A DNA stretch of 64,000 nucleotides from Toxonevra muliebris. Taxonomy: Eukaryota > Arthropoda > Insecta > Diptera > Pallopteridae. This document shows, piece after piece, positions 1 to 13,570 of the stretch. The position numbers and the translations under genes were made by a program. The stretch's first letter is position 1; every line of letters starts with the position of its first letter. Where the stretch lies: NCBI GenBank assembly GCA_963691655.1, contig OY829329.1, forward strand, positions 59,657,408 through 59,721,407, written 5' to 3'. The notes under the pieces were generated by a model. It was not told the DNA's origin. It did not search any database and was given only the letters and a program-made list of their open reading frames with translations.

Positions 1-2064
1 AATAGAAGGAGCTACACACATCCGAGCACACACACATTTGCATACATGCGCTGCTTGCTTGAATGACTTCCACTCCCAACATCTCTCTCTCTCTACCTCT
101 CACTTTGTTGGCCCTGGCTCTTCACTTCTTCCTGGCCTGACTGACGACTCTGTCTTTGACGCATGTATGTATCATTGATGAATTTACCGATAACAAATCT
201 CAATCAAATGTCAAAAAGGTAACAGACATGTTGTAATGTTACAATTTTCACAGCATCCAGAGATCCAGCTAGCAAAACAGAAATACATGCAGCAATAAGT
301 GTAAAGGTAAGGTAGGCTGCTGCGGTGTGGGGTAAGGTAAGGGCTGGCTCAAAAAAAAAAAAAAACAAGCTAACTCGCATGCTGCGAAATTGTTTTTCTA
401 TCTGCGCATAGCTCTACTTTCAATACCTTTTGTGCATGTTTAGCATGCGTTACTTATGTGTGTGTGCGTTGTGTGGGTTTGGATATGACAGTTAAAATTG
501 TCATTTTAAATTTAGACTGTCAAAGATGTCATGCTGTTGCGAGCAATTCTTTTTAAACTTTTTTTTTATATAATTTTAAATATATTTTTAGAAAATAAAA
601 AAAAAAAAATTACAAAACAGATTGTTAACTTTTAAATCTGCAGAAGGAAAAACAAAAATTATACATAATAAAAATTTTTTTCAGGACTATTTTTTAATTA
701 TTTTATAATGCAAGTATAAATCTTTTACGTTTTTAATTTCGAAATGTACTCGAATTCCTCGTTTTGTTGTATTTTAATGGTATGGGCGTGGTTAGTGCCC
801 AATGTTAATAGTTTTCACTTCTTTAAGGAAGCGTCATTATTGATTCGTTTCACCGAAATTCATTAAATGAAACGATTTTCATACTACCTAGACCAATAAA
901 ACAAAACAATTCAACTAATTTGTATTAATCTTATCATTAATGACCTTGTAGTGCTGTGCAGGTGATAAGTATTATGCAACTGGATTTCCCCAAAAATATT
1001 AAATAAACAAAATAAATTGTTTGTTATCAATATCTAATGCAATTTTCGCATTTTCAAGTGCACAATCAAGTTTAAAAAAATTTAATTGATGTATCGGAAG
1101 GAAAAGCGAGAATGGGAAAGACAAGATTTGATTGAATGAAAAAATATTTATGCAGCAAGTCAAAACATGAAATGAATATTTGAATTGGGGGACACAAACT
1201 TCGAAGATAAAGAAGCAAAGGAAGAAGGCATAGAACAATCAGGAATGTCCTGCTGCTGCCGAGCCTATTGCCACAACAAAACAACAGTCCAACATCAATG
1301 TATTGCTCCATTCAATATTTTGAAACCAATTTAAATGAAAGAGTAAAAACAGAGTATAGAAAAATATGCTATTCCACATGTCCTATGATGTATGTGTAAG
1401 CGTATATATGCGTAGCTACATAAAGTTATCCATCAGCCTGGTCTGGCACAATGAGTGTGGAACGCTGTCAAAATTCGTCGAAGCGAACATCATTGGATTT
1501 GCAATTGAACAAAAATTTCCATACATTGACTTTTTTCTCTTGTTGTATTCATTGTTTGGTTTGTTGGAGTTATAAGAAGTGAAGAGAGCGGGAGAGAGTG
1601 TGAGAGAGAAGACCTAAAATTGAGTTGAATAAAAAATGTATTTATTGGAATGATGTAATATTGAATGAAGTAAAGGGATAATATTTTAAGAAAGTATGCA
1701 GTAGAGGGGGGAGAGGAAGAATATATAACTTTCCTAAAAAGAACTATGACCTTTTCATTACAGAACTCTCTCATTCTTAGGCGCAGATCATCAGCGAGCG
1801 AGCGTCATCACAAGAGAAAGTGTGAGTGGAAGGAAATGTTCTATATGTATGAATATGTAAGGAAGTTAGCTCATGTTCCCAGTGGTAACAAATCAAGCGT
1901 TTCTCAGAAGGCATGTTAGTAAGAGTTCTCTCACTTCTAAGCACAGAGTGAGCGCCATTGCAAGAGAGAGTAAAATGCAAATGTACTACAGAGAAGAAAT
2001 TTAATTTTCCTTCACTTCAAAAAAAAAAAAAAAATAAATAAAAAACAATCGGTTTGTAAACGAA
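1..2064. other. AT-rich noncoding stretch, no gene seen
   Basis: No reading frame here resembles a protein. The stretch holds CT/GA-rich tracts (about 85-105 and 1580-1615) and short A or T runs. A diverged direct repeat rich in GAGAG is present: 1763-1825 resembles 1922-1973, sharing an ACTCTCTCA-like core, an AGCG core and an AAGAGA core. Confidence 0.6.
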
Positions 2065-3700
2065 TAGTCCAGTCATTATAAAGATTTTCATCATAAAAAT
2101 TCTTATGTGAGATTTTTCTACAGTATTTGTTAGTGGGGGTATGATAAATTCAAAAATCACAAAAATCTATTGCGGGGTTGCAGAGTAATCCTCTCAAAAC
2201 CCCCCCCCCCCTTTGGTGAAAAAATCCTTCTTTACTAGTTAACTGGTTAACCGTTGGAGATATCAAAAAATTATCTTCCACAAAAATAAAGCTTGAAAGA
2301 TTTCCTAACATAAAGGTATTAAGTAATTTTTTCGTATACGTCATAGTTTTCGAGATATTCAATATTTAAAACGTCGCAAACTTTGTACTTCGGATGTACT
2401 CTGGATGCGCGCGCATTTTTGTTTATTTGAATTTTTGTGCGCGGAGCCTATAGGAAAAATTCAATTACTCGAAAACCAAAAGAAGCTGGGAAGAAAAATC
2501 AAAATTGGTTTTGAAGGGGATATAAAGTACAACATTTTCTGCCATTTTCATTGACTACGAATTATTTTTAGTATATAAACATATTTGCAGGCCTAATAAA
2601 ATAGCTGGTTTCACTATATGTTATAAATGTATTATCTTTTAGCTTAAGACATTACTTCTGAAAATCCTGTAAAAGTTAGAAATAAAAAATTCACATTTTG
2701 CAATTTTATCAGCATAATAAAATTACCCAATTTTTGGCGAATTTTTTATTGTTTATTTGTATTCGATTTTTTATTTTTTTTTTTTTAATGCAATTTTTTA
2801 ACTTCTAAATTATTAGAAAATATTATTAAAAAATATGTGAACTGAAAAAAAAATTTTTGAGTTATATATTCAATTCGTTTGGGTCTTTTTTCTATTTTTA
2901 GGGAACAATAAGAAAAAACGCCAAAAATTTGGCAAAGTTCAATTTGCTGATAAAATCGCTAAATCGTCGCCTGAGGATGGATTTGGCGTATATGTGTACA
3001 AATTCATATCCCTATACGCCAAATCAATCCTCAAGCGACGAAATGTGAATTTTTTTAGTTCTAACGTAACGCATTTTCAGAAGTAATGTCTTAAACTAAA
3101 TGATAATACCTTTATAATATATAGTGAAACCAGTTATTTTTATTAGGCCTGCAAATAGTAAAAGTAGCAAAAACCAACAGGCAACTATACTATATTGTTA
3201 TTTTTTTATACAAAAAATGATCCGTTGTCAATGAAAATGGAAAGTTTATATTCTCTTCAAAACCCTTTTTAATTTTTCTTCCTAGCTTGTTTGGTTTTTG
3301 AGTAATTAAATTTTTCCTATAGGCTCCGCACTCAAAAATTCAAATAAACAAAAATGCGAGCGCATCCACAGTACATCCAAAGTACTAAATTTGCAATTTC
3401 TTAAATATTGAATATCTCGAAAACTATGACATATACAAAAAAATTACTAGAAACCTTTTTTTTTAAGAAATCACTCAAGACTGGTAAGACATTTTTTGAT
3501 ATCTCCAACGGTTAACCAGTTATTAGTAAAAATAGGCTTTTTTCACCAAAGGGGGGATTTTTTGGGAGGGTCGCTCTGCAACCCTAGAACTGATTTTTGT
3601 GGTTGTTGAATCATACCCCCACTAACAATTACTGAAGAAAAATCTCAGATAAGAATTTTTATGAACTTTTTGTGCATTTTTTACTGTATGGACTGGGCTA
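2065..3700. mobile_element. Long inverted-repeat (foldback) element, TA-flanked
   Basis: Two arms of roughly 600 bp read as reverse complements with many mismatches. Blocks at 2096-2160 pair with 3600-3665, 2260-2360 with 3410-3510, and 2430-2680 with 3045-3330. Inside are a second pair (2699-2740 with 2920-2960) and a near-perfect inner palindrome at about 2966-3044, so almost the whole element can fold into one hairpin. The outer ends read TAGTCCAGTC and GACTGGGCTA, consistent with a TA target duplication plus a short terminal repeat. It has no coding potential, so it would be non-autonomous. TA flanks suggest mobilisation by a Tc1/mariner-type transposase, but that is inference. If transcribed, it would give long double-stranded RNA. 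Confidence 0.8.
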
Positions 3701-4782
3701 GAAATGAAAAACAAAAAAACAAAAAAAAAACAGCCAAAAATAAAAACAAAGAACAAAAGAGAGAGATGAAGAAAAAAAAATGGAAATAATATGTGCATCC
3801 TTGAAAGCACTTTTCCAGCGCTAACAACAAGCAAATTAAGTATCCTATAAAAAGGAAGTGAACTTCTTTCCACACTGGGTTTCTGTGCGTTTTCTCGCAA
3901 TTCACATACACCGTTACTGTTTTAAAATTTATATTTACGGATTTGTTAGTTATGCAGTTGAATGATTCGTGCGCATACATACATTACTGAAATAAATGTG
4001 AATGCGAGAAAAATGTGTATATCCCTATGTATTTGCTGTTTCTATTTGTTTTTTTTGTTTTTTTTTATTGTCCTAACTCCATCATTTCGAAGTGGTTTTC
4101 GCTGTAACAACGATTAGAACAGTTAGCTAGCATGACAGAATCATCGATTTCAGCATTGATGTCCATTCTTCCTTCCTGCTGTTGTAATTTATACATAGCT
4201 ATACAATCACACAAAAAGCGATAGAAACGAAAGAAATCTTTGGGTTTGATGTACATACATTCGTCGTATACGTAATTGTGTAAAACGTTTTCAGTTTTAC
4301 ATTTCAATCTTAATTTAGTTTTACAATAACATTTACGTTACTGTTTTTTTTTTTTTTGTTTTGGCTTCATTTGACGAATGAATGCATGCATTTGATATTT
4401 GATTGAAAGTATGAGTATTTAAAGTGTATGTACTCGTATCATGAATCAGTTAATATCCATAGGGTAAAGGATTTTTGTCTATCTATATGTAATTGTATTT
4501 ATTGAACTCTTTACGAAGTTTGATACTAATGTATTTAGCAAAATATGCTCATAATGGTGGAGGTATGAAAGCGACAAGGTTGGAGTTAAAATGTTTCTCA
4601 CATAAGCTATGGGCAAAACTTGTCTAGAGCAGTAGAAACGATTCGTATGTTCGCAAATGCAAAGTTTTAAAGCTTTCTAATAAAATTCCAAGGCTTGAGG
4701 GTGCAAAGCTTTAAAGCTTTCTTTGGCCTCTGTACCCTAAATTCTATAACCATACATTTTTTTTAGCGGAATAAACTTATAT
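3701..4782. other. Noncoding, nothing recognised
   Basis: AT-rich sequence with poly-A and poly-T tracts. A small local duplication around a GCTTTAAAGCTTTCT-like palindromic motif lies at 4660-4725. No gene is recognisable. Confidence 0.5.
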
Positions 4783-4886
4783 GTTTATATATAACTTCAA
4801 ATAACGAAATTGACATGAACTTGAGTCATGACTTTGAAAATTAACCTCTAGATTTAATTTTCATAGTCTCCTAAAAAACTATCATG
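4783..4886 (+). repeat. Dispersed ~105-bp repeat, copy 1
   Basis: This segment, containing TAACCTCTAGATTTAATTTT, reappears almost perfectly in reverse orientation at 63158-63265. By eye the two copies differ by one substitution and a short TA-microsatellite length change. Flanking sequence is unrelated. The family is not recognised; it is probably a fragment of a young mobile repeat. Confidence 0.85.
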
Positions 4887-7800
4887 GAATAAATTTTCGT
4901 TTACATTATTATTCAGGCTTATTCTAAATTTTCTCGAAATGAAATCCGACGGAAAATTTGCTTTTTTGTTCCGTATTTCTAGAGGAAAAGTAGGAAGAAG
5001 AAACAAATTTACTGGGGATTTTATATTTTATTTATGTAGCTAGGTTGCAATTTCCTTTTAGTAACAGTTAACAGTTATATATATGACTTTTATATCTTTG
5101 GTGACCCCTAGTGAAATTTTCTGGAAAATATTTTTATGGAATATTTTAATCCTTAAATGTCTCTTTTGAAAGGACTTTTAAGGTTTTCATCAAAAAAGTG
5201 GTCAAATTGTCCCATAAAAAAAGGAACTAAAGGGTTAAAATGTTCTACAGAAATGACCCTTGTAAAATTCTACTATACAACTTTGCCAATAAGATTTTCC
5301 TCAGACATCAATTTATAACACTTTTTGCATTTAGTATTCAGCTCCTTTCGACCAAAATATGAAAACTTTGACCCACTGTAAAAAAAAAACTGAGAAGTGC
5401 TGGACTATAAGTTTGTTTTACAAAAATGGTCTATACAACATACCCTTTCAGAATTCTAAGGTGCCTATTCTGTTACAGCCAAAAAGTCTTAATTTGTTGG
5501 ACTGTGTAATTAGACCGAGCAAGGGCCAAAGAGAGAACGTAGACTTGAAAAATTCTTGAAAAATATTTCAAAGCAGGTTTTAATTAAAATTCATTTGTTT
5601 TGCCACTCCTACAAGTACAATGCATTCAGTTTAATGGAAAGCGGAAATTTTTTTATGCAACTTTTCTTGACGAACTCTATTCATAAATCAGACCCAGACC
5701 AGTTCTCGCTATTATATACTGAGCTGTATGTTTACCTTATGTAATTATGCATGCATACTTGTGATAAATACATGAAGAGGTATGGATATGTCTAGCTATA
5801 TTAAAAAACACGCATTTTTGTATTAATGCGTATGAAAAGCAAACTTCTTTTATATTTTCAAATACAATAAATGTGTGTAGACTTCTATTGTGTTCGTATT
5901 TAGTATGAATTTAACGCGCCAAAATCAAAAGGAACGCACAAAAAAAAATAAATAAATAAAATAGGGTTGCCAAATCATGCGATATGCATAAATGCTATAC
6001 ACGTTTGTGGGTGTATTGTATGCGAATTTGCACATATCCAGACAAACAAGTATCTATGAGTTGCAGTAGAAGTCTCGCGGTAAATATACTTTTTTACTGC
6101 ATATAAGAAAAAAAAGAAGGTGTTACGAAACGTGGGTGCGTATATATTTTAAATCGCAGTCCCCCAATTTTTTTTAGGAAAATAAAAATTAACAAAAATT
6201 AAAAAAAAATTCATTAGAGCTACGCATAAATATGGGCATTGCGAGTCCGTCCAGCAGCAACACAAAAACGAAACATGAAATGAAAATCAAGTGTAAAAAT
6301 GGGTAGTACTAGTGGGCGTTTATTTCGGTAAAAAAAAAAAAAAAATCTTGGAAAGGTAAGAAGAAAATCTTCTTTTCAATGTATGTATATTTTATGTTAT
6401 TAATTTTTGAAAGGATTTTTGTTTTATGCAAAATAATAATAAAAAAAAAAAAGCTTAACAAAATGTTTGTGAGTAGTAGCTAGTAGCGTGCATGGATGAG
6501 GTTGGGTTCCTTTTGGCAGTCGCCGTCATCAATAGCAAGCCTACAAGGCGAGGGTAATTTTACATTACTAATATCATTTTTGCATGTTGTCAATAAATTG
6601 ATGGCGAAAATTGGTTGAAAAAGAAGCCTACTTAAATTTTTAAATAAGCGAAATTATTTCAAAATAAATGTTCAACCATTTACACTTTAATGCGAAGAAG
6701 TCAAGTACCACTCTACTGCCTACCCATTAGGAAATCCTCTCAAGCAATTCTTAACAATGTAACTAAAAATTATAAGCTGTAGTTTTAACAAAATATTTAA
6801 TATCCAGTATTTAAAAAACCGAATAAAGATGAAAGTATCCAGTATTTTAATTTCTACTTTTCCTCATCCCCAACCAATAAAGATAAAATTTTTTTTAAAT
6901 CCTCCTACTGGATTGAAAGTAGATATCCTTGATGACTTGTCTTTAAAAATGTCACCAAAACAGGTTTAATATATTAGCAACCAACCCTAATGAAATTTTT
7001 GGTAAGGGTTACGAAAATGGAATCCCTAAATCGGAGCCCCTAATTTCAAGTTAGCTTAATTTCCATGGGTAATGGGGTTGCAATGTCCAATATTTGTATC
7101 AGGAAATCTCCTTAACGATGAACCATTGATCTCAATGCATTTACTAACTTTCACTCATCCTGGAAAGCCGAACATTTGAAATTAAAATATAATAGCAATC
7201 CGTTGCTGATTTTTAGATTAGGGCTTAGAAAAGATGAATATTTTCAGAGGTAGCGTTTAAAACAAGCAAAAAAAAAAAAAAAAAATGGGTATAGATCCTA
7301 AATTCTTTGAAGATTGCTATAATATTTTGGTTGAATTCTTTACTTGATCCAGACCAGAAAAAATCGATAAAGACAGCGATAGTCTCACTGAAATAAATAT
7401 TGAGTAGCCAAGCCCCGTGAGACTTTAGGTAAAGGCTAACGAAAAATTAAATTTACTAGGCACAGCTCCTCTTCTCACTTGCACCCTGCACTTCGGGAAG
7501 AGCGGTTTTATCCATTAACCCGTTGATGCCCGAATTTTGATGGGACTGGATAGAAACCTTTTGTTTTGAAATTATGGTTACTTAGGTCTTTCACAATCAT
7601 GACACCAAATTTTATGTTTCTATGTGGATTTGTTTGTCCGTTGGAAAAAAAATAGCTATGGAGCTGTAGACAATGACTGGATAATCCGATTCCTCCAATT
7701 TTCTGATTTTCATATTCTCTTATCTTTTATAAAAATATTTTATAAAGAAAATTTCGACTTAGTAATAACTAAACGCATTTTTTTTTTTTCAAAAAATAGT

Positions 7801-10331
7801 GTAGAAGATTTTACTACAAATTTTTGCTTTTAGGTTTTTCACTGGACTTCAAAGACAAAATATTAAAAAAAAAATGTGAAAAAATGTAAATGTGAAGAAC
7901 ACCTAACAGAATCGAATACTTACAATAAAAGCAATAAAGGTCCATTGAAATTTTCGGTCAAGCTTAATGAAAAATTGAACTTTTTGAGGGAAGGTCCTAA
8001 AGCTCGGTACTACAAAATGACAAATACTTACAGGTTAAAGTAAATTACATTTCTGAGGCCACCTAAGTGTTCTGGAATTTCAGAAAAAGTTGGCATCTTT
8101 TTCCACCGGGGAATACCGATGCCGGTGTATGATTAGCCTTAATTCATATACCCACCTGCAAGCGATTTTGTACTTTAGTTTCATTGGTAATGGAACACTT
8201 TTTTTTTTGGAAATTTTCCTTTTGTGGGATTTGAAACTTAGGCAGCTAGTCCTACAGTCTAACACTCTTTCTCGAGGCTATCTTGGAATATTAGCATTCT
8301 GAACTTACATTTTTTGGGTACCTGGACCATTTTGATTCCATGGTACATTAACATTCTGAACCTTAATGTTATGCTCTTTAATTTGAACGATAGCTGCAAA
8401 TTTGGTTTTTGTGGAATATTATTAAACAATAAAGAAAACCTAATCAAACCGAATGGGATATTAAGTCAGAACTAACAAGATAAGCAGCCGATTAAAGCTG
8501 ATCCGAAATATTCAGATTTAGGACTTAGTGACGTAGGTCATAAACTCAAGCTTCTGAACTTTGTAATAGATTGATCAGAACGTCAAAAAATGCTCTTGAG
8601 TGATGTCAGCTATATTCGGAAAAGAAAGCTGTGGGATACTTTTAAAGGCTTTATTTTTTTACTGATCGAAAATTTGTGGAACCTCCAATTTAGTCATGTT
8701 TAATACAAGTGATTTATGCTAATGATAAATTTAAAGTGTTATAGAATTTTAAAGTTTTTAAGCTAATTTTTTATTCTAAGAAAGCAACACATCTACTTCC
8801 GTAATGGAATAAAATTCAATAAAAAAAATGAAAATTTCATTACAGAAACATTTTAAAATTTTATAAATGAATGTAAAGGTAGATCCGGACATAGATGGGC
8901 AGCAGGATGAATGGAAGGCAACATGCGCTTTTCATGGCTTTTGAATAAATTTATAAACACACACAAACGTAGTGCTGCTATGGCCGGTTAGTGTGAGGAA
9001 AGTTTCTAAGGAAAACAATATATATGGAAGAGATAGACAAAATGTGTAGGTGTATGTATGAGTCGTGTATGTTTTGTTTACAATAATAACGCATAGAAAT
9101 GCACAAGCGCCAATATGACAGACGACGACCAGCAACAAAGACAACGCATGGACAGAGACAAAGAGTCACATACATACACAGAAATGATACTAAATGCCAC
9201 ACGGTTAGGTACAAGCAAGGGAAAAAAGAAGGAGGCCCGTCGAAAATATTTGTTGCGCTGACTGGTTCCTGGTTGCTGGTTATTGCTATAAACTGAGAGA
9301 TAGGCCAACAGTCTCGTTGACTGTTGAATGGCTGGCTGACGGAGTAAAACATACATATGAACATTGATACTATTGATTCTACTGCATAGCTCTCGAATGA
9401 TCAGGACCTCTTTAAAGTAAGGATTGAGTTAAGTATGAGTATTGGTGGCTGGTATTGGCTGTTGATTGACGTGCTTTTTATTGATGCTCTTGATTGGTTT
9501 TGTGTACCTGGTAGTCGTAGTAGTAGCAAACGCAAGCATCAATGAACGCATGGTCAATGCATGAAGGATGGTGGAGGGTGGTGGTGGGTGAGTGAATTGC
9601 AGGTGAACATGTAGAGAGCAATTGTATACGAGTACAGCAGCAATAGAAGTAGCAAGCAGTAACAACAAAAATAACGTTGACAACAATAGTTTGAGGGCAG
9701 TTGAATGTACTAAAACAAAATACAAGAAAACAGAGAGGAATGAGACTAGCAGTGGAGTTTGAAGAGGCGGCGAACGGGCAAGTCTCGTTAGTTTAATCAA
9801 TATGTGCGTGAATTTGCAGCTATGTATATCCCTTTTTTTTTGTTTATTTCATTATTGTTTGCAAGCAAGCAAGCAAGATATGAGTACCTAAAAACAATCC
9901 GGGATTTTACCGGCATTTCAAGCTAGATAAAAAAATATGCAGAACAAAAAAAAAAACGAGAGTTATGATTTTATTACAGTGCCAAAAAAAAAAAAAAAAC
10001 TCATGCCCTTCTACCTAGGACTCAAAATGGTTAAGGTACAGTTTTGTGTATGTGTGTGTGTTTGGCAACATTGCCAGGCTGATGAATTGTGTATATTTGC
10101 GTTTCTCGTTATTTTTAATTTTTTTATTTCATTATTTGTTTTTTCTTTGTTTTTGTTGGGTGTTAAAGTGTGAGGATTTTGATGTTTGCGTTTTTAATCA
10201 AGAACCAAAAAATAAAACAACGACGAAAAAACAACAAAAAATATTTAACTTGAAACAACATTGTAAGGCCGACAGTTAACGTGCATACGTCACTGTGCGT
10301 CACCAACAACATCGCCCATCAATGCAATATA
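4887..10331. other. Noncoding, no gene seen
   Basis: About 5.4 kb without a convincing gene. Open frames are short and low in complexity. Between about 6985 and 8005 there are three loosely similar blocks (6985-7045, 7410-7470, 7940-8002) that may be old diverged repeats. Fly-type simple repeats occur, for example GCAAGCAAGCAAG near 9860. Confidence 0.5.
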
Positions 10332-10779
10332 CAGTAGTGGCCACATCATATGCAACTGAAACTCGATGTCTTGAAAACATGAAATATAACAATAAAACTA
10401 AAAACGTTTTTGAAATCATTTTAAAATAATTATAAGTTCAATAAGGATAACAATTAATCAGAAATTCATATTAAAACTAAATATATCGATATTTAACAGA
10501 AACCCGAATATGACTTGGCCAAACAAAAAATGTAACTCAAAATAAATAGAAATATAAATAGCATAGAAATAGTCCATAGAAATCAACCCAACTTTATCTG
10601 GGCCAATTCTTCGGAAGCCTTTTCACAAATACATAATTTATTTTTAATATGAATTGTTGAATTAATTTTTGAATTTATTTTTATTCATCCATTACTTAAT
10701 GCAAGAATAATTTCAAAACATTCAAAACTTTTCAAAAAAAAAAACCAATTTCAGTTGCTTATGATATTGGCCACCACTG
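10332..10779. mobile_element. Tc1-type MITE with ~30-bp terminal inverted repeats
   Basis: The left end reads CAGTAGTGGCCACATCATAT. The right end in reverse complement reads CAGTGGTGGCCAATATCATA, and similarity continues through a shared GCAACTGAAA. Both ends are bounded by TA (10330-10331 and 10780-10781), the target duplication of IS630/Tc1/mariner elements. The element is 448 bp with no open frame, so it depends on a transposase supplied elsewhere. Confidence 0.9.
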
Positions 10780-11999
10780 TATTTAGAAGTCTCCCTCTCT
10801 CTGTCTCTGTATGTGTGTGTGTACATGTGTGTATGCGAGTGTGAGTTTAACTTTATATCGTAATTGCATATCATACAAACAAACTAATCAAAAGTCTGCA
10901 ATCGTAGCGTTATTTTTGTACACGTATGTAGGCAGAGCAGCAGCAGTTGCAGCCATCTTTTCGCTATTTCCATTTCCGTTTCCTGTATTCTTTACTTTTT
11001 TTTTCTTGTTTTTTGCATTCATTTATTTGAGAAGCACAAGTTTGATGAATTGATAGCCAAAGCCAGCGCCATCACCAGAGCAAGCAAGCAAGCAGTTTAA
11101 AGTATCATTGTTATAAAAACAAATATAGGCAGACAACAACATTCGTAAAGGCTTAAGCTCATCCAGAAAACGTCGTCCACCGCACGCGTTAATGCTTTAA
11201 TCCGCTGCCCTCACTCATGCACTCACACTCTAACAAGGAGTTACAGCTAAACCCTTGCAAGTAAATGAAAAATAAAACAAGGAGGAAGCTAGCAGCTATG
11301 CTAAAGCTAAGCAAAAATGTAAAGCGAATTAAATCGATGAAGTATTAACGACGTAATTGCATGTTTGTTAGGCATTTTGCAATGTTTTCTTTTTTTTTCT
11401 CTCCAGTTTGTTATTGTTGTTATTTTGCATTTGGTTGAATATTTTTTGGAAGTTTATTAATAGTCCGCGCAGTGTAGAGTATGAGAGCCAGTTCATTTGT
11501 TGAGTAAATGAAAAACAAATGCCCAATTGGTAGAAACCCAATTGGAAATGTAAAATGTTACGAGGTTGAAGAAAAATATAGTAATGTTCATTACTTCATT
11601 TAGTTAACATGGCGATTCTCCTGCTGTTACCTAATTGCTTACGATTATGCCATTGTAATACCATGAGCGCGAGGAACTAGAGTGTTATAGTTGAATGACC
11701 CTCTAGAAGGTTCTTTTAAAGTCAAATCCACAAAGGAGGTTGAAGGAATGTTTATTTATAACTCTTATACCATTTGTTGTTGTTTTTATTACAAAATTAT
11801 TATTGAAAAATTGAGAACACAAGCAAGAGAGTAAAACTTGATCAACATAGTTACATTACTCCACTCTCTCAATCTTTCCTTTCTATTCCATTGGTGAGAA
11901 AGTGTTTCGATAGTTTCCAGTTGCACTTTCTTGAGTGCCTGATCACTATGCCATCGAACGAAGGAAGCGTAGAAGGCTGCCAATGAATGGATTAATTGA
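10780..11999. other. Noncoding, no gene seen
   Basis: Mixed CT/GT microsatellite (10790-10845), GCAAGCAAGCAAG and AT-rich sequence. No supported gene. AATTGA at 11994-11999 is the left candidate target duplication of the neighbouring element. Confidence 0.5.
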
Positions 12000-12309
12000 G
12001 AGGCTGAGAGGAAAAGTGGTATAACTTCTACGTTCAGAAAAAAGTGGAATAATTTTACTTAAGAGCAAAAGCAAAACGAAATATGTTCAGAGCAAAAGTG
12101 AAACGAAATATGTTCAGAGCGAAAACGGAATAAAAAAAACTATGCTGTTCTTGTTCTGAAAGAATTTTTATACCATTTTTGCTCTTACTTTTAAGGCGTT
12201 TCATTTTCACTCTAAACCGTATTACTTATGCCATTCTTCCACTGACACTCTAAATTATTTCACTTTTGCTCTTACATAAATTTTAGCTCGCTTTTCCTCT
12301 CAGCCTGTC
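12000..12309. mobile_element. Small inverted-repeat element with tandem core
   Basis: The left end is GAGGCTGAGAGGAAAAG and the right end, reversed, is GACAGGCTGAGAGGAAAAG. A possible 6-bp duplication AATTGA lies at 11994-11999 and 12310-12315. Inside, a 27-bp unit beginning AGAGCAAAAG is repeated about 2.4 times from 12062, and similar units occur inverted on the right half. There is no coding sequence. The family was not recognised. Confidence 0.7.
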
Positions 12310-13063
12310 AATTGACCATCTTCCAAATTGATTAATGAGGACTGGCATAGTTCAACAAAATTATAAATCTTAGACAAACTAAAGAGTTTGTCGCTCTCCT
12401 CGCCCTTAATCGATTCATTGCTTTTAGCAAAGCGGACTTTAGTTTGCCATATATCTGGGTATTATTAGCTCAAATGTCTAATTAGACAGAATACTAATCA
12501 TGACTCGTCATAGAAGGGGAATATACAATGTCGCAAAAAAATAATAGAAACGAGCCTGTATTTGAAGATTTCTTAAAATTCTTAACTCTAAGATAATAAA
12601 GATAACAACTCTAAGTCTTAGAAATATGGTATATCGGGTAATTCTTTAAATTCAGCCTGGAAAAAATAATAGGAACAAATGTATTACTATTAATATATTG
12701 CCACGTTCTTAAGATACACCCAGAAAAATACCCATCTCTAAAACAAAGAAAAAGTTTCCTCAATTTGAATCCACGAAAATTTCTCTCGTTTAAGTGAAAT
12801 TTTCCCCAAAATGAAGAAAAATGTGCTCCTTGCATGCAACCATGGTGTTCAATTTGAAGTTGTTACAAATTTAGTTGCATAGAAAATGTAAGAAAGAGAC
12901 GAATATACCAAAAATGTTCTACATGCAAAATTTTGGTATACACAAAAAACTAGCTTTACTCTTTTGGCCTTAGCAGACAATCGCGTTCGCTTTGTTTTTC
13001 TTTTGAATTTTTTAGTCGGCGTCTCTATTTCAAGCGAAGCGGTTATGTTTGTGGCTGTTGATA

Positions 13064-13165
13064 TAATTTGTGAAAAAATTTATATATATTGTGAAAAAAA
13101 AAAATATATATATATTGTGAAAAAAAAAATATATATATATATTGTGAAAAAAAAAAAAATATATT
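13064..13165. repeat. Tandem TATATATTGTGAAAAAA array
   Basis: Three to four copies of a ~26-bp unit built from a TATATAT run, ATTGTG and an A run. The copies differ mainly in the length of the A and TA runs, as expected from slippage. It lies in the core of the ACACCC-ended element. Confidence 0.85.
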
Positions 13166-13407
13166 GAAAAGATATAAATTTCAATAAACTTCAATTTATA
13201 ATTTTTTGATGGCTATAAGGATCTTTTGATCATTTCAAGGCGACAACGCCTGTAGTGTATGTTAAAATACGTATGAATGTAAACTTTAATACTTATTAAA
13301 AATAAAATAATAAATGAATACATGTAAAAAAAATATGATTAAAACAACAAAAAATTAATTAAAACCACATTGTAGAAAATATTCCATAAATTGAGGATTT
13401 TTTTTTT

Positions 13408-13570
13408 CCTCAAACTGAGGAAATTTTACCTAAATTATATACAATTTCTCATATTGAAATAAAATATTATTCAATTGACTTCAACTTATGGAAAATTATT
13501 CCTCAAACTGAGGAAAACTTTACCTAAATTATATACAATTTCTCATATTGAAATAAAATATTATTCATTT
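13408..13570. repeat. 93-bp tandem duplication
   Basis: CCTCAAACTGAGGAAA starts at 13408 and again at 13501. The following ~65 bases are nearly identical, including ACCTAAATTATATACAATTT. Divergence is low, so the duplication is recent. It lies within the ACACCC-ended element. Confidence 0.9.

Noticed and set aside
9429..9800. 123-residue minus-strand frame with a Leu-rich segment resembling a membrane helix
   Set aside because: Hydrophobicity comes from CAA/TTG-type microsatellite sequence read in one frame; no family resemblance.
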